A program made the translations under genes and the position numbers. Below are positions 1 through 11,087 of a stretch of DNA of 64,000 nucleotides, piece after piece. The stretch spans positions 2,040,098 through 2,104,097 of the forward strand of contig NZ_HE978634.1 in the NCBI RefSeq assembly GCF_000312045.1, written 5' to 3'. The DNA comes from Noviherbaspirillum massiliense JC206 (GTDB lineage Bacteria; Pseudomonadota; Gammaproteobacteria; Burkholderiales; Burkholderiaceae_D). The first letter of the stretch is position 1. Each line of letters opens with the position of its first letter. The notes under the pieces were generated by a model. That model had not been told where the DNA came from. It ran no database searches and saw only the letters and a list, made by a program, of their open reading frames with translations.

Positions 1-309
1 GGCATAACCCATGAGCACGATGGGCGTGGCCTGATTGACAGTTCGAAATTCATGCACGTACTGCAGCACATGGCACAGGCTTACTCCATGCTCGAGGGCC
101 TGCTCCGAGGCGCGCTGGATTACCGGTCCGTCCGCCATTGGATCGGAGAAAGGTATGCCGAGTTCGATGATGTCGGCACCACCCTCTACCAGTGCATGCA
201 TCAAGGAAACGGTCAGCTCGGGCACTGGAAAGCCCGCTGTGATGAAGGGAATCAATCCCTTCCTGTTTTTCTCTGTCAGAGCAGACAGGGTGGTTTGGAT
301 TCTTGACAT
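1..309 (-). CDS. trpA: Tryptophan synthase alpha chain, N-terminal part (cut by window edge)
   Basis: TrpA cleaves indole-3-glycerol phosphate to indole and glyceraldehyde 3-phosphate and passes indole to TrpB through a tunnel in the alpha2-beta2 complex. Only the first 103 residues are in the window. The reading begins [18 protein letters not shown]. It contains the catalytic glutamate in GADIIELG (E49) and the second acidic residue in the [10 protein letters not shown] loop (D60), both at the positions usual for the family. It is the last visible gene of a trpF-trpB-trpA series, 134 bases after trpB, and all three are read leftward. Identity is secure; the C-terminal half lies beyond base 1. 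Confidence 0.95.
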   Translation of the reverse strand, partial: MSRIQTTLSALTEKNRKGLIPFITAGFPVPELTVSLMHALVEGGADIIELGIPFSDPMADGPVIQRASEQALEHGVSLCHVLQYVHEFRTVNQATPIVLMGYA

Positions 310-443
310 GGTCGATTCGGTAGTTCGGAAAGCGTTCCAGCGCGCTGGTGCCCGGCAACATCTTTTAAGAAAGCCAGGCGGGCCTCACAGGAACGGCGTA
401 ATTATTGTTATTGTGGGGATCGCCAGGCGATAGCATAAAGAAA

Positions 444-1715
444 CTATTTGAGAGTCTTCTTCATACGCTCGGCCACCGTATGCATATCCTTGTCCCCACG
501 GCCCGACAGGTTGGCCAGGATGATCTTGTCCTTCGGCAGCGTCGCAGCCAGATTGGCAGCGTAGGCGAGCGCATGGCTCGATTCCAGCGCAGGAATAATG
601 CCTTCTATCCGACAGCACTGATGGAAAGCCTCGAGCGCCTCATCGTCGGTAATGGACACATATTTCGCCCGGCCCGCATCCTTCAGCCAAGCATGCTCGG
701 GGCCGACGCCGGGATAGTCCAGACCCGCCGAGACGGAATGCGTTTCGATGATCTGGCCATTCTCGTCCTGCAAGAGGTAGGTACGGTTCCCGTGCAACAC
801 GCCAGGTGAACCTGCGATCAGGGAGGCGGAATGCTTTCCGGTTTCCAGCCCTTCTCCCGCGGCTTCTACGCCAATCAGTTGCACATCCTTGTGGTCGATA
901 TAGGGATAGAAAATCCCCATCGCATTCGATCCGCCGCCAATGCAAGCCACGACGTAGTCCGGCTGGCGGCCGGCGAGTTCCGGCATCTGCACCAGGCATT
1001 CCTGGCCGATCACCGACTGGAAATCCCTCACCATCATCGGATAAGGATGGGGGCCAGCCACCGTACCGATGATATAGAACGTGTTCTCCACATTCGTGAC
1101 CCAGTCGCGCATGGCTTCATTCAGCGCATCCTTCAGAGTCTTCGAACCGGATTCGACCGGCACCACCTTGGCGCCCAGCAGTTCCATCCGGTAGACGTTC
1201 TGCACCTGGCGCTTCACATCTTCGCTGCCCATGTAGATCACGCATTCCAGCCCGAAACGGGCACAGATCGTGGCAGTCGCCACACCGTGCTGCCCTGCCC
1301 CGGTTTCCGCAATGACGCGCGGCTTGCCCATGCGCTTGGCGAGCAGGGCCTGGCCGATCACGTTGTTGATCTTGTGCGCCCCCGTGTGATTCAGGTCTTC
1401 GCGCTTGAAATAGATTTGCGCGCCGCCCGCCATTTCGGACCAGCGCTTGGCGTGGTAAATCGGACTGGGCCGGCCGACGAAATGCTTGAGCTCGTTCTCG
1501 AATTCGGCCAGGAACTCGGGATCCTTGCGAAAATGGGCATATCCCTCCTTCAGCTCGGACAGCGCATGCGTCAAGGTTTCCGAAACAAAGGAACCGCCAT
1601 ACTGGCCGAAGTGGCCGCGTGCATCTGGAAGATTGTAAGTGGCAGACTGATAAATGGCCGTGGTCGGCACGGCTTGACGCTCGGAATAGTGATCGAGCGG
1701 GTTCAACTCTTTCAT
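444..1715 (-). CDS. trpB: Tryptophan synthase beta chain
   Basis: TrpB is the PLP enzyme that condenses indole with L-serine to make tryptophan. The 423-residue protein begins [12 protein letters not shown]. The PLP lysine is K115 in the motif [10 protein letters not shown], and the glycine-rich phosphate-binding loop GGGSNAMG is present. The open frame runs 42 codons further upstream, but that stretch overlaps the end of trpF and has no family resemblance. The ATG at 1715 sits 13 bases after trpF and matches the usual TrpB N-terminus, so I chose it. It is slightly longer than typical bacterial TrpB (about 400 residues) because of its N-terminus. It is cotranscribed with trpF and trpA. Confidence 0.96.
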   Translation of the reverse strand: MKELNPLDHYSERQAVPTTAIYQSATYNLPDARGHFGQYGGSFVSETLTHALSELKEGYAHFRKDPEFLAEFENELKHFVGRPSPIYHAKRWSEMAGGAQIYFKREDLNHTGAHKINNVIGQALLAKRMGKPRVIAETGAGQHGVATATICARFGLECVIYMGSEDVKRQVQNVYRMELLGAKVVPVESGSKTLKDALNEAMRDWVTNVENTFYIIGTVAGPHPYPMMVRDFQSVIGQECLVQMPELAGRQPDYVVACIGGGSNAMGIFYPYIDHKDVQLIGVEAAGEGLETGKHSASLIAGSPGVLHGNRTYLLQDENGQIIETHSVSAGLDYPGVGPEHAWLKDAGRAKYVSITDDEALEAFHQCCRIEGIIPALESSHALAYAANLAATLPKDKIILANLSGRGDKDMHTVAERMKKTLK

Positions 1716-1728
1716 TGTGAATCTCGCT

Positions 1729-2400
1729 TTATTCGGATAATGCGGCATCTGCCTGGTGCACTGCGCCGATGAAGGCGCGGATCTTAGCGTGCTCCTTGAT
1801 GCCTTTTTCGAACTCGACGCCACTGCTGACATCGACCGCATAAGGGCGTACCCGGCTGACAGCTTCAGCCGCGTTTTGCGCGTTCAAGCCACCACTCAAA
1901 ACGACCCGAGGCGCGAGTTCTTTTGGGATCAGAGACCAATCGAATACCTTTCCTGCGCCACCATAAGCTTCCACGAATGCATCGAGCAACAATCCTGCAA
2001 ACAATGGGCTGGCGGCGTGACATTGACGTTCGTATTCTAGCAAATCACTGCCCCCGCCATCAGGGCGCATTCGCACGGCTCGCAGAAAGCGCCGCTTCGC
2101 CGCATTTGCCGCCGCATGGCATTGCTCCGGGCTCTCATCCCCATGAAACTGCAACAGCGACACGCCGGTCCGCTCTACGATGTCAGCCACCTCACCGGGT
2201 GCCGCATTGACGAACAGACCGGCGGCGGTCACGAACGGCGGCATGGCGCTGATCAATTCCGCGGCACGGTCCGGGGATACGTAGCGCGGGCTCTTGGGGT
2301 AAAACACGAATCCGAGCGCGTCCGCCCCTGCGGCCACTGCCGCATGCACATCTTCCAGCCGTGTTAGGCCGCAGATCTTGATCCGGGTACGATGTTCCAT
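1729..2400 (-). CDS. trpF: Phosphoribosylanthranilate isomerase
   Basis: TrpF catalyses the Amadori rearrangement of N-(5'-phosphoribosyl)anthranilate in tryptophan synthesis. The 223-residue product begins [17 protein letters not shown]. The KICGLT motif carries the catalytic cysteine, and the catalytic aspartate is in [12 protein letters not shown]. The C-terminal phosphate-binding motifs LSGGLN and VDVSSGVE are also present, which completes a TIM-barrel TrpF. The frame is open further upstream, but nothing there resembles the family, and the ATG at 2400 gives the canonical start. It lies 89 bases after truA and 13 bases before trpB, which suggests a truA-trpF-trpB-trpA transcript as in many betaproteobacteria. 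Confidence 0.95.
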   Translation of the reverse strand: MEHRTRIKICGLTRLEDVHAAVAAGADALGFVFYPKSPRYVSPDRAAELISAMPPFVTAAGLFVNAAPGEVADIVERTGVSLLQFHGDESPEQCHAAANAAKRRFLRAVRMRPDGGGSDLLEYERQCHAASPLFAGLLLDAFVEAYGGAGKVFDWSLIPKELAPRVVLSGGLNAQNAAEAVSRVRPYAVDVSSGVEFEKGIKEHAKIRAFIGAVHQADAALSE

Positions 2401-2489
2401 TTCAGTGTTCAAATGAATCCAGTTGACGATTATGTTCCATGCCGCTTCCCGGCCCGTTAGGCGGTAGCTGTATTGTTTTCGATGTCCGC

Positions 2490-3332
2490 TCAAGACTGCA
2501 GACCAAGGCGCAAGAGCACGTCGCAAGCCGCTTCCTGCGGCAAACCCCATCGGGCATCGTAATCGATCCTCGACAAATACAAGCCATCGGGCATGAATGT
2601 CGGCGCCGCCCGACTGCGGTCCCGCCCCGCCAGCAAATCCTGCAACCATTCCGGCGGTTGATTACCGTTTCCAACCACAATCAGGGAACCGACGATATTG
2701 CGTACCATGTGATGCAAAAAGGCGTTGGCCTTCAAAGTAAAGACAATCAGATTGCCCTGCCGTTCGATCCGGATTTCATGCATGGTCTTGACGGGCGACT
2801 TGGCCTGGCACTCGGCTGCTCTGAATGCCGAAAAGTCATGATTCCCGAGCAAGTACTGCGCCGCCTTGCGCATGGGTTCCACCTCGAGCGGGCGGAATAC
2901 CCAGCCGGCCTTGCCTGCTAATAGCGGTGCCCGCACCGGATGGTTATACAGCACGTAATGATAGGTGCGCGCAGTGGCGCTGAAGCGTGCATGAAACTGT
3001 TCCGACACCCCATCCGTCAATTGGTGCGCCCATCGCACTGCAATTGACGAGGGCAAAAACGCGTTGACACCTCTTACCCAGGAAAATGACTCGCGTTCAA
3101 GTTCGGTGTCAAAGTGGATGACTTGCTCCAGCGCATGCACGCCAGCATCGGTGCGACCGGCACAGGTGGTGGCAATGCGCATCAAGCTGAATTTCTTCAG
3201 TGCTTCCTCGAGCGTATCCTGCACCGTCCCGCCGCCCGGCTGAGTCTGCCAACCGCGCCAGGGGGTTCCATCATATTGAATGCCCAGGACAATACGTTTC
3301 AATTCAGGTCCGTTTTCATTAGGCGGCAGCAA
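2490..3332 (-). CDS. truA: tRNA pseudouridine(38-40) synthase TruA
   Basis: TruA isomerises uridines 38-40 in the anticodon arm of many tRNAs. The 280-residue protein has the catalytic aspartate D62 in the GRTDAGVHA motif and an N-terminal KRIVLGIQYDGTPWRGWQ strand typical of the family. Length is close to the usual 260-280. It lies between fimV and trpF on the same strand. The fimV-truA-trpF order is common in Burkholderiales, so its placement ahead of trp genes reflects conserved synteny and not a role in tryptophan synthesis. The start MLPPNENG has no strong ribosome site, and an internal start is possible but not evident. Confidence 0.95.
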   Translation of the reverse strand: MLPPNENGPELKRIVLGIQYDGTPWRGWQTQPGGGTVQDTLEEALKKFSLMRIATTCAGRTDAGVHALEQVIHFDTELERESFSWVRGVNAFLPSSIAVRWAHQLTDGVSEQFHARFSATARTYHYVLYNHPVRAPLLAGKAGWVFRPLEVEPMRKAAQYLLGNHDFSAFRAAECQAKSPVKTMHEIRIERQGNLIVFTLKANAFLHHMVRNIVGSLIVVGNGNQPPEWLQDLLAGRDRSRAAPTFMPDGLYLSRIDYDARWGLPQEAACDVLLRLGLQS

Positions 3333-3385
3333 AACAAAACGGGCGCAGGCAAAGCCTTGCGCCCGTATTCCGCCGCAAAGAGGAA

Positions 3386-6373
3386 TTACGCGAGTTCAAG
3401 CAAGAGAGATTTCGCTCTTTCGCTTTGCTCCGGCGTACCGCCTTTCAGAACTTCATCCAGCAGTTCGCGCGCGCCTTCCTTGTCACCAATTTCCCGATAC
3501 GCGACCGCCAGGTCCAGCTTGGTCGCCATTTCCGAATCGCCGGAGGAATCGTTCTGCATGGGGGCGATGTCATCCATGCTCAGGGATACGCTTTCCTCCT
3601 TTGCCTCCGGCGCCGCGTCCAGTTCAAGGCTGATTCCGGAAAGATCGAAGTCGTGAGATTCCACAGGCGCATCGGTCTTTGCGTTGGCACTAACCGGCTC
3701 AGCCTCAGATGCATTCAGCTCCAGCGGAGCAAGATCATAGGCCGACAAATCGATGCTGCTTGCGGCAGGAGCCGGCGCCGGAGTTGGGCTGACCTTCGCG
3801 GGCGCAGCAGGTGCTGCCTTTACAGCAGGCTTTTCAGTTGCTTTTGGCGTTTCGAGAAAATCAAAATCAATGGAACCCAAGTCGGCATGAAGCTCCGTCG
3901 GCGCCGGACGAGGGATGGTGTTGGGCACCTGCACCGTGCCCAAATCCATTTCCGCCAGATCAAAATCCAGCTCGTTAGCCGGTGCTTTTTCATTTTTCCG
4001 TTGCACCGACGGTTTTTCCTCCACTACTTTTGGAGCAGCCGGCTTTTTCGCCGGAACTTCAATTTCCGGAGCGGCATCTTCGACCAGCGAAGTGTGGTCG
4101 AAATGGGACGAGTTAGCTTCCAGCGACTGAACGACTTCAGGTACTGCGGCCGGTTGAGCGGGTGCAGGAGCAGCTTTGGGCTTCTCGCCCGACTTCTTGC
4201 CGCCCGCATACAGCGGATTGTTAGGATCAACCGAAGCGCCCAGAAGAGCAGCTTGCGCCCAGTCGGCTCCTTCGCCCTTTGTCATCCCATAGAGCTCAGT
4301 TGCCAGCACTTCAAATGCGCGCAAATCCTTGCGGCTGGCATAGATCTCAAGGAGCTTTACGCGCACTGCATGACGTTCCGGCTGGGTGCGAAGAGCTTCC
4401 TTCAGGATTTCCTCGGCTTGTGCATCGCGACCGTAGGCAATGTAGACGTCCGCTTCCGCAATCGGATCCACTTCGTTCGTGTCCAGTTGATTTGCGGATG
4501 GCGCGAAGTTGGAGTTAAAAACGCTGTTATTCGTGTCGACACTCTGGCCGCCGGTGGAGCCGAACAGCGAGTTTGCCTTCAGGCTCGAGTCCGTAATAAT
4601 GCTATCGCCGAATTGCTTGCTCTGCTTCCTGCGACGCGAGATGAAAATTCCCAGGGCCCCCAGTCCGACCAGCAGAATTCCCGCACCCGGCAACAGCAAC
4701 GGATTGTTCATCAAATCATCGAAAAAGCTTGGCTCCGGTTGCGGTGCAACGGGAGGCGCGACTTTCGGTTTCGGCTTCACTGGCGCGGGCGCCGGTTTCA
4801 CAGCCGCTGGATAAACAGGTGCTGCGGGATGTGCCGGGTCGGGCTGTTCCGCTTTTGCCTGTGCTGGCTCAGCCTGAGCAGGCGCAGCGGGCTGTTGTTC
4901 TGATGCTGGTACGGCATCCACCTTTGTCGATGCCGAAGGCGCAGTTACCGGTACGGATGATGCAGTTGCATTACCCGGTGCAGCCGGCGCTTTTTCGTTA
5001 ACTACGGTGTCGGGCTTGGCAGGTTCCTGTTTTACGGGATCGGCTTTTGCAGCGGCGGCCTGCTGTTGCTGTTCGGCGAGGCCCTTGTTTTTGACTTCCA
5101 AAACCTTCTGCAAGTCGTTGACATTCTTTTCGAGCTCCTTGACCCTCGCATCAGCTTCCGCTAGCTCCTTCTCTTTCGCAATCTTGTCTTCTTCGCTGAC
5201 CGTTGCGCCACCTTTGGTTGCGCTGGCTTTGTCCTGACCCGCATTTGCAGCAGGAAGCGCCTTGGACAGTTTCAGCTTGTCTTTCGACTCGCTGGCCGGT
5301 GTAGGCTGCTCTTCCACCTTGGCAGTGATCTTGCCGGTCGCGCTTTGCTTGTTCTCTTCCGATTTCTGGGGAGTTGCCTCAGCGACCTGGCTGGCCAGCT
5401 TGTTACGGTAATTCGCGAAGTCGGCAGACTGCGCGACAACGATACTGTGCGCCTCCGCTTTGCTGACGCTGCGAGTCGTATCCGCATCCGGCACCGACAA
5501 TATCTGGCCCGCCCGCAAGCGATTCATGTTCTTGCCCGCGAAGGCATGTGGATTCGCGCGATACAGCCCGACCAGCATCTGGTCCAGAGATACGCCGCTC
5601 GGCTTCACCTGGTTGGCGATCTTGACCAAAGTGTCGCCACTCTTAATCTTATGTTCGGTCGGGTTCGGCTCGCTTTTTCCTTCTCCTGCCGCTGCTGTCG
5701 CAGCCGGCTTGACAGGCTTCAGTGCAGTCTTTGCTTCCTGTCCTGCAGACGTCTTGGCCTCTTCAACTTTATTGGCAGGCGCGTCCGTGAGCTTCTCTTC
5801 AGATTTTCCGTTCGGCTTGTCCTCGGCTTTGTGCTCAATCTGTGCGGGAGCCTCCGCCTGGACAACGGGCTGTGCCGGCTTGATTGTTCCTTGGGCAGGA
5901 ACGGGAATCGACGCAACTTGGGCCGGCTGCATGGCGCGCATGTCGGCGGGGTCAAGCAGGAAAGTATATTCACGAACGAGGCGTCCATGCGGGCCGCCTA
6001 CCTCGAGGAGCAAGTCGACAAACGGCTCGTTGATCGGCTGGCTCGATGTAATACGAATGAATTTGCGGGTGCCACGCTCATCGATCGCAAACCGAAGCGA
6101 CAGCAAGGTTGGGTTCAAATCAATGCTGGCTTGGTGAAAAGCTTCCGGGGAAGCAAGCTTTGCGACAAGTGCACCGGCCTCGTCCTTCGATACTGAACTT
6201 AATTCGATTTCGGCATTGAGCGGTTGTCCCAGGGACGACAATACTGTCAGCTTGCCCAGTCCTGCTGCATATGCATTGGAAAACAGCAGCGCCGAAACAA
6301 CTGCGGCACTAAGTGTCTTCAGGCTAAACGAGACCGATTTTGAGCGTGTGTTTGAATGCATGTTTAAGGACAT
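3386..6373 (-). CDS. fimV: FimV-type polar organiser protein (LysM, inner-membrane)
   Basis: FimV proteins organise the cell pole, supporting type IV pilus assembly and twitching, and bind peptidoglycan through LysM. The product (about 995 residues) begins with a signal-like segment ending near SNAYAAGLG. Next comes the FimV N-terminal domain (LGKLTVLSSLGQPLNAEIEL), then a LysM domain (HKIKSGDTLVKIANQV, with ANPHAF). A long Ala/Pro/Lys-rich linker with a short coiled-coil stretch follows, then one transmembrane helix (LLLPGAGILLVGLGALGIF) followed by basic residues. The cytoplasmic part has a TPR-like segment and ends in the FimV C-terminal motif (KLDLAVAYREIGDKEGARELL). The ATG at 6373 or 6361 both precede the signal peptide, and neither has a clear ribosome site. 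It is followed by truA. Confidence 0.9.
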   Translation of the reverse strand: MSLNMHSNTRSKSVSFSLKTLSAAVVSALLFSNAYAAGLGKLTVLSSLGQPLNAEIELSSVSKDEAGALVAKLASPEAFHQASIDLNPTLLSLRFAIDERGTRKFIRITSSQPINEPFVDLLLEVGGPHGRLVREYTFLLDPADMRAMQPAQVASIPVPAQGTIKPAQPVVQAEAPAQIEHKAEDKPNGKSEEKLTDAPANKVEEAKTSAGQEAKTALKPVKPAATAAAGEGKSEPNPTEHKIKSGDTLVKIANQVKPSGVSLDQMLVGLYRANPHAFAGKNMNRLRAGQILSVPDADTTRSVSKAEAHSIVVAQSADFANYRNKLASQVAEATPQKSEENKQSATGKITAKVEEQPTPASESKDKLKLSKALPAANAGQDKASATKGGATVSEEDKIAKEKELAEADARVKELEKNVNDLQKVLEVKNKGLAEQQQQAAAAKADPVKQEPAKPDTVVNEKAPAAPGNATASSVPVTAPSASTKVDAVPASEQQPAAPAQAEPAQAKAEQPDPAHPAAPVYPAAVKPAPAPVKPKPKVAPPVAPQPEPSFFDDLMNNPLLLPGAGILLVGLGALGIFISRRRKQSKQFGDSIITDSSLKANSLFGSTGGQSVDTNNSVFNSNFAPSANQLDTNEVDPIAEADVYIAYGRDAQAEEILKEALRTQPERHAVRVKLLEIYASRKDLRAFEVLATELYGMTKGEGADWAQAALLGASVDPNNPLYAGGKKSGEKPKAAPAPAQPAAVPEVVQSLEANSSHFDHTSLVEDAAPEIEVPAKKPAAPKVVEEKPSVQRKNEKAPANELDFDLAEMDLGTVQVPNTIPRPAPTELHADLGSIDFDFLETPKATEKPAVKAAPAAPAKVSPTPAPAPAASSIDLSAYDLAPLELNASEAEPVSANAKTDAPVESHDFDLSGISLELDAAPEAKEESVSLSMDDIAPMQNDSSGDSEMATKLDLAVAYREIGDKEGARELLDEVLKGGTPEQSERAKSLLLELA

Positions 6374-6565
6374 TGGTTGGCATTCCATTAGCGTATGTTG
6401 TGACGTGCACGGACACCGCTGCAATTTATCATTATTCAGGGAACTTTCACCATATCATCATGGACTTACACGCGCAAGTGTATCCAACTTGCTAACTTCG
6501 CCAAATCGCACGGATCTTTGTGGCTATGACAGGCAACGCCTGTTTTCCTGTTGTGCGTTGACAAC

Positions 6566-6615
6566 GAGGGCCTATCAGCAATCCGTACCTCTTGATGGAT
6601 TGCCAATAGGCCCTC
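6566..6615 (-). terminator. Long imperfect inverted repeat after asd, probable terminator
   Basis: Two 19-base arms (6566-6584 and 6597-6615) starting GAGGGCCTAT are complementary at 17 of 19 positions, with a two-base internal mismatch and a 12-base loop. It lies 24 bases past the asd stop codon and before the fimV promoter region, so it most likely ends the leu-asd transcript. No strong T-run follows on the minus strand, so it may act as a 3'-end stabiliser or a weak terminator. Confidence 0.6.
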
Positions 6616-6638
6616 GACTCACGACCACGACTAAGGAA

Positions 6639-7775
6639 TTATTTTTCCAACACGATGCGCAGCATGCGCCGCAGCGGCTCAGCGGCACCCCACAGCAACT
6701 GGTCGCCAACGGTGAATGCGGACAGGTACTCACCACCCATCTGCATCTTGCGCAGACGTCCCACCGGGATGGTGAGTCTGCCTGTGACTGCAGCCGGAGT
6801 AAGATCCTTCATCGAAGCTTCGCGGGTGTTCGGTACCACTTTTACCCACTGATTGTTCTCGGCGATGATGCCTTCGATCTCATCGAGCGGCACGTCTTTC
6901 TTCAGCTTGATGGTCAGTGCTTGCGAGTGGCAGCGCATTGCGCCGATCCGAACGCACAAGCCGTCGACAGCAATGGCCGGCTTTGCATCTTTGCCGAATG
7001 TTTCGCCCCGGCCGAGGATCTTGTTGGTTTCAGCGCCACCCTTCCATTCTTCGCGGGACACGCCATTGCCCAGATCTTTGTCGATCCACGGAATCAAATT
7101 GCCGGCGAGCGGTACGCCGAATTGCTTCGTTTCCTCGGCAGTGAATGCATGCTGCTTGGCGAGCACCTTGCGGTCGATTTCGAGGATTGCAGAAGCGGGA
7201 TCGTCCAGCAAGGATTTGACTTCGGCATTGATCGAGCCGAACTGGGTCAGCAATTCGCGCATGTGTTGTGCGCCGCCGCCAGAAGCAGCCTGGTAAGTCA
7301 TCGATGTCATCCACTCCACCAGGTCCTGCTGGAACAGGCCACCTAGGCCCATCAGCATGCAGGACACGGTGCAGTTGCCGCCGATGTAGTTTTTCACACC
7401 GCGAGTCAAGGCATTCTTGATCACATCAAGGTTGACCGGATCAAGCACGATGATGGCGTCGTCCTTCATGCGCAGCGTGGAAGCCGCATCGATCCAGTAG
7501 CCGTTCCAGCCGGCCGCGCGCAGCTGAGGATAAATTTCGGTCGTGTAATCGCCGCCCTGGCAGGTAATGATGATGTCGCACTTCTTCAGGTCGTCGATAT
7601 TGCTTGCGTCCTTCAGGGTGGTTTCATTTTTCGCCATTGCAGGCGCCTTGCCACCTGCGTTCGAGGTCGAGAAAAACACCGGCTCGATATGCGCGAAGTC
7701 GCCCTCTGCCTGCATACGCTGCATCAGGACCGAACCCACCATACCACGCCACCCTACCAGACCGACTAACTTCAC
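6639..7775 (-). CDS. asd: Aspartate-semialdehyde dehydrogenase
   Basis: Asd reduces aspartyl-4-phosphate to aspartate semialdehyde, the branch point to lysine/diaminopimelate, methionine and threonine. The protein (378 residues) has the NADP-binding N-terminus [19 protein letters not shown] and the active-site cysteine in [12 protein letters not shown]. The frame is open to a TTG at 7790, but the sequence AAGGAG lies right after that codon and is spaced 7 bases from the GTG at 7775. The GTG also gives the standard family N-terminus, so a GTG start is chosen. It follows leuB by 26 bases on the same strand, and the leuC-leuD-leuB-asd-fimV-truA order is typical of Burkholderiales. Confidence 0.95.
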   Translation of the reverse strand: MKLVGLVGWRGMVGSVLMQRMQAEGDFAHIEPVFFSTSNAGGKAPAMAKNETTLKDASNIDDLKKCDIIITCQGGDYTTEIYPQLRAAGWNGYWIDAASTLRMKDDAIIVLDPVNLDVIKNALTRGVKNYIGGNCTVSCMLMGLGGLFQQDLVEWMTSMTYQAASGGGAQHMRELLTQFGSINAEVKSLLDDPASAILEIDRKVLAKQHAFTAEETKQFGVPLAGNLIPWIDKDLGNGVSREEWKGGAETNKILGRGETFGKDAKPAIAVDGLCVRIGAMRCHSQALTIKLKKDVPLDEIEGIIAENNQWVKVVPNTREASMKDLTPAAVTGRLTIPVGRLRKMQMGGEYLSAFTVGDQLLWGAAEPLRRMLRIVLEK

Positions 7776-7801
7776 GATTTTCTCCTTCAATTCAATTAAC
7801 C

Positions 7802-8872
7802 TTAACCCAGCGCCTTCACCACCGCGTCACCCATTTCCCGGGTACCGACTTTGGTGGTGCCTTCCTCGTAGATGTCCGGAGTGCGCAATCCCTGCGCCAG
7901 CACCTTCTTGACCGCGGTCTCCACCCGATCGGCCTGCTCTGCCTTGTTCAGGGAGTAGCGCAGCATCATCGCAGCCGAAAGAATCGTGGCCAGCGGATTG
8001 GCAATGCCCTTGCCTGCAATATCCGGGGCCGAGCCATGCGAAGGTTCGTACAAGCCCTTGTTGTTCGCATCGAGCGAGGCGGATGGCAGCATGCCGATCG
8101 AGCCAGTCAGCATGGCTGCAGCGTCGGACAGGATATCGCCGAACATGTTGCCGGTGACGATCACATCGAACTTCTTCGGCGCGCGCACCAGCTGCATTGC
8201 TGCATTGTCCACATACATGTGGTCGAGCGCGACGTCCGGGTAGTCCTTGTGCACATCGGTGACGATGTCTTTCCAGAACTGGAAGGTTTCCAGCACATTG
8301 GCCTTGTCGACGCTGGTCAGGCGCTTGCCGCGCTTCCGAGCCGCCTGGAAGGCAACATGCGCGATGCGACGGATTTCCGTCTCGGCATAGCGCATAGTGT
8401 CGAAACCCTCGCGCTCGCCTTTGAATTGGCCGTCGGGAGCAGTACGCACGCCGCGCGGCTGGCCGAAATAGATGTCGCCAGTCAGTTCGCGAATGATCAG
8501 GATGTCCAGGCCCGATACCACTTCCGGTTTCAAGGTCGATGCACCAGCCAGTTCCGGATACAGAATCGCCGGACGCAGATTGGCAAACAGATTGAGGTTC
8601 TTGCGCAGGCCAAGGATTGCCTGTTCCGGCCGCAATGCACGTTCAAGCTTGTCATATTTCCAGTCGCCGACCGCGCCGAACAAGACCGCGTCAGCTTCCT
8701 TGGCGAGCTTCAGCGTTCCTTCGGGCAGTGGATGCCCCTGCGCTTCGTAACCGGCACCGCCCACTGGAGCGGCTTCCATTTCAAATTTTTCATCAAGCGC
8801 GTTCAGCACCCGCACGGCTTGTTCGATGATTTCCGGACCAATGCCGTCGCCCGGCAGGATTGCAATTTTCAT
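7802..8872 (-). CDS. leuB: 3-isopropylmalate dehydrogenase
   Basis: LeuB oxidatively decarboxylates 3-isopropylmalate to the 2-keto acid that is transaminated to leucine. The 356-residue protein starts [15 protein letters not shown], the nucleotide and substrate entry motif of the isocitrate/isopropylmalate dehydrogenase family. It carries the substrate-binding arginines around [16 protein letters not shown], the metal/cofactor region [12 protein letters not shown], and the NAD-binding [18 protein letters not shown] loop. Length is normal. It is the third gene of leuC-leuD-leuB, 29 bases after leuD. Confidence 0.97.
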   Translation of the reverse strand: MKIAILPGDGIGPEIIEQAVRVLNALDEKFEMEAAPVGGAGYEAQGHPLPEGTLKLAKEADAVLFGAVGDWKYDKLERALRPEQAILGLRKNLNLFANLRPAILYPELAGASTLKPEVVSGLDILIIRELTGDIYFGQPRGVRTAPDGQFKGEREGFDTMRYAETEIRRIAHVAFQAARKRGKRLTSVDKANVLETFQFWKDIVTDVHKDYPDVALDHMYVDNAAMQLVRAPKKFDVIVTGNMFGDILSDAAAMLTGSIGMLPSASLDANNKGLYEPSHGSAPDIAGKGIANPLATILSAAMMLRYSLNKAEQADRVETAVKKVLAQGLRTPDIYEEGTTKVGTREMGDAVVKALG

Positions 8873-8901
8873 TTTTCGGTTTTGCTTGGATTACTGACGA
8901 A

Positions 8902-9549
8902 TCAGATGGTGTTGACCAGCCAAGGCTGCGCCGCCAGGTACCTTTCTTCAAAGGCGCGGATCTTGTCGGCATGGCGAAGTGTCAGGCCGATGTCATCCAA
9001 ACCGTTGAGCAGGCAATACTTGCGGAATGCGTCGACTTCGAAGGGGTAAGTCGTGCTGCCGTTGGATGTGGTGACAATCTGTTTCTCGAGATCGATCACC
9101 AAGCGGTAACCCGGAAATGCCTTCACCTCGTCGAACAGACGGTCGACCTGGGTTTCGCCCAGCACGATCGGCAGCAAGCCGTTCTTGAAGCAGTTGTTGA
9201 AGAAGATATCGGCAAAACTCGGCGCAATCACTGCGCGAAAACCGTATTGCTGGAGCGCCCAGGGAGCATGCTCGCGCGAGGAACCGCAGCCGAAGTTCTT
9301 GCGTGCAAGCAGGATGGAGGCACCCTGGTAGCGCGGCTGGTTCAGCACGAAGTCCGGATTCAGCGGCCGCTTGGAATTGTCCATGCCCGGCTCGCCATGA
9401 TCCAGGTAGCGCCATTCATCGAACAGGTTGGGACCGAAGCCGCTGCGCTTGATCGATTTAAGAAACTGCTTGGGGATGATGGCATCGGTATCGACGTTCG
9501 CGCGATCCAGCGGCGCTACCAATCCATCGTGTACGGTAAATTTGTCCAT
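8902..9549 (-). CDS. leuD: 3-isopropylmalate dehydratase small subunit
   Basis: LeuD is the swivel-domain subunit that pairs with LeuC to isomerise 2-isopropylmalate to 3-isopropylmalate. The 215-residue protein shows [21 protein letters not shown] at the N-terminus and the signature [14 protein letters not shown]. Length fits the proteobacterial LeuD class. The gap to leuC is only 36 bases, so the two subunits should be made from one message. Confidence 0.97.
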   Translation of the reverse strand: MDKFTVHDGLVAPLDRANVDTDAIIPKQFLKSIKRSGFGPNLFDEWRYLDHGEPGMDNSKRPLNPDFVLNQPRYQGASILLARKNFGCGSSREHAPWALQQYGFRAVIAPSFADIFFNNCFKNGLLPIVLGETQVDRLFDEVKAFPGYRLVIDLEKQIVTTSNGSTTYPFEVDAFRKYCLLNGLDDIGLTLRHADKIRAFEERYLAAQPWLVNTI

Positions 9550-9585
9550 GGTTCTTACTCTTTCATCCTGATTCCGGAACTGGCC

Positions 9586-10989
9586 TCAGCGCAAAGCGCG
9601 CACGTCGACGAAATGACCGGCAATGCCTGCCGCGGCGGCCATCGCCGGCGACACCAGGTGCGTGCGGCCGCCCTGCCCCTGACGGCCTTCGAAGTTCCGG
9701 TTGGAAGTGGAGGCGCAGCGCTCGCCCGGTTCCAGGCGGTCGGCGTTCATCGCCAGGCACATGGAACATCCGGGCTCGCGCCATTCGAAGCCGGCCTCCT
9801 TGAAAATCTTGTCCAGGCCTTCGCGTTCTGCCTGTTCCTTCACCAGGCCGGATCCGGGCACCACCATCGCCAGCTTCACATTCGATGCGCGGTACTTGCC
9901 GCGCACGACCGCTGCCGCAGCCCGCAAGTCCTCGATACGGGAATTGGTGCAGGATCCGATGAACACCTTGTCGATGCGAATATCGGACATCGCGGTATTC
10001 GGCTTGAGGCCCATGTAGCGCAATGCCTTTTCCATCGCATCTCGCTTGACGGCATCCTTTTCCTTGTCAGGGTCGGGCACGCGACCATCCACGGCGACCA
10101 CCATCTCGGGCGAAGTACCCCAGGTGACCTGAGGCTTGATTTCCGCGGCATTGAGCGTCACCACCATGTCAAACTTGGCACCCGGATCGGAATGCAGTGT
10201 GCGCCAGTATTCCACCGCGCGATCCCAGTGCGGGCCGACCGGCGAGAAAGGACGGCCTTTCACATAATTAATCGTCGTATCGTCCACGGCCACCATGCCG
10301 GCGCGTGCGCCAGCCTCGATTGCCATGTTGCAGACAGTCATACGGCCTTCCATCGAGAGCGAACGGATGGTGGAACCGGCGAATTCGATTGCATACCCGG
10401 TGCCGCCCGCAGTACCGATCTTGCCGATCACCGCCAGTACGATGTCCTTCGCAGTCACGCCTGTAGGCAGCGGACCATCAACCTGCACCAGCATGGATTT
10501 GGATTTTTTCGCCAGCAGTGTCTGGGTCGCCAGCACATGCTCGACTTCGGAAGTGCCGATGCCATGCGCGAGGCAGCCGAAGGCGCCATGGGTCGAGGTA
10601 TGAGAGTCACCACAGACAACTGTCATGCCGGGAAGCGTTGCGCCCTGTTCCGGTCCGATCACATGCACGATGCCCTGGCGCTTGTCGCGCATGTTGAAAT
10701 AGGTCAGGCCGTATTCCTTGGCATTCGCGTCCAGAGTTTCGACCTGCAGTCGCGACACCGGATCGGCAATGCCTTGCATGCGATCGGTGGTGGGCACGTT
10801 GTGGTCCGCAACCGCGAGATTGGCGGACACGCGCCATGGTTTGCGGCCGGCCAGCTTCAGGCCTTCGAATGCCTGCGGGCTGGTGACTTCGTGCACCAGA
10901 TGGCGGTCGATATACAGTATCGATGTCCCATCTTCTTCAGTATGGACGACATGCGATTCCCAGAGTTTGTCGTAAAGCGTTTGAGCCAT
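9586..10989 (-). CDS. leuC: 3-isopropylmalate dehydratase large subunit
   Basis: LeuC is the aconitase-family catalytic subunit carrying a [4Fe-4S] cluster. The 467-residue protein begins [15 protein letters not shown]. It contains the cluster cysteines in [27 protein letters not shown] and [10 protein letters not shown], in the expected order. It is the first gene of leuC-leuD-leuB-asd. The intergenic region upstream (10990-11087) should hold the operon promoter; I saw a CATAAT hexamer there but no convincing -35 partner. Confidence 0.97.
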   Translation of the reverse strand: MAQTLYDKLWESHVVHTEEDGTSILYIDRHLVHEVTSPQAFEGLKLAGRKPWRVSANLAVADHNVPTTDRMQGIADPVSRLQVETLDANAKEYGLTYFNMRDKRQGIVHVIGPEQGATLPGMTVVCGDSHTSTHGAFGCLAHGIGTSEVEHVLATQTLLAKKSKSMLVQVDGPLPTGVTAKDIVLAVIGKIGTAGGTGYAIEFAGSTIRSLSMEGRMTVCNMAIEAGARAGMVAVDDTTINYVKGRPFSPVGPHWDRAVEYWRTLHSDPGAKFDMVVTLNAAEIKPQVTWGTSPEMVVAVDGRVPDPDKEKDAVKRDAMEKALRYMGLKPNTAMSDIRIDKVFIGSCTNSRIEDLRAAAAVVRGKYRASNVKLAMVVPGSGLVKEQAEREGLDKIFKEAGFEWREPGCSMCLAMNADRLEPGERCASTSNRNFEGRQGQGGRTHLVSPAMAAAAGIAGHFVDVRALR

Positions 10990-11087
10990 GGGTCGAAATG
11001 TGCAGGACGAAACGATGAAAATAGCCTTTGATTATGCCATATTGTGCAATGCGGAACACGCGGGACGCACGGATGCATGAATGAAAA

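Noticed and set aside
8860-11031. A 723-codon open frame on the plus strand opposite leuD and leuC
   Set aside because: Its translation has no recognisable motif, and the opposite strand carries complete, well-conserved LeuC and LeuD. It is a by-product of GC-rich codon use.
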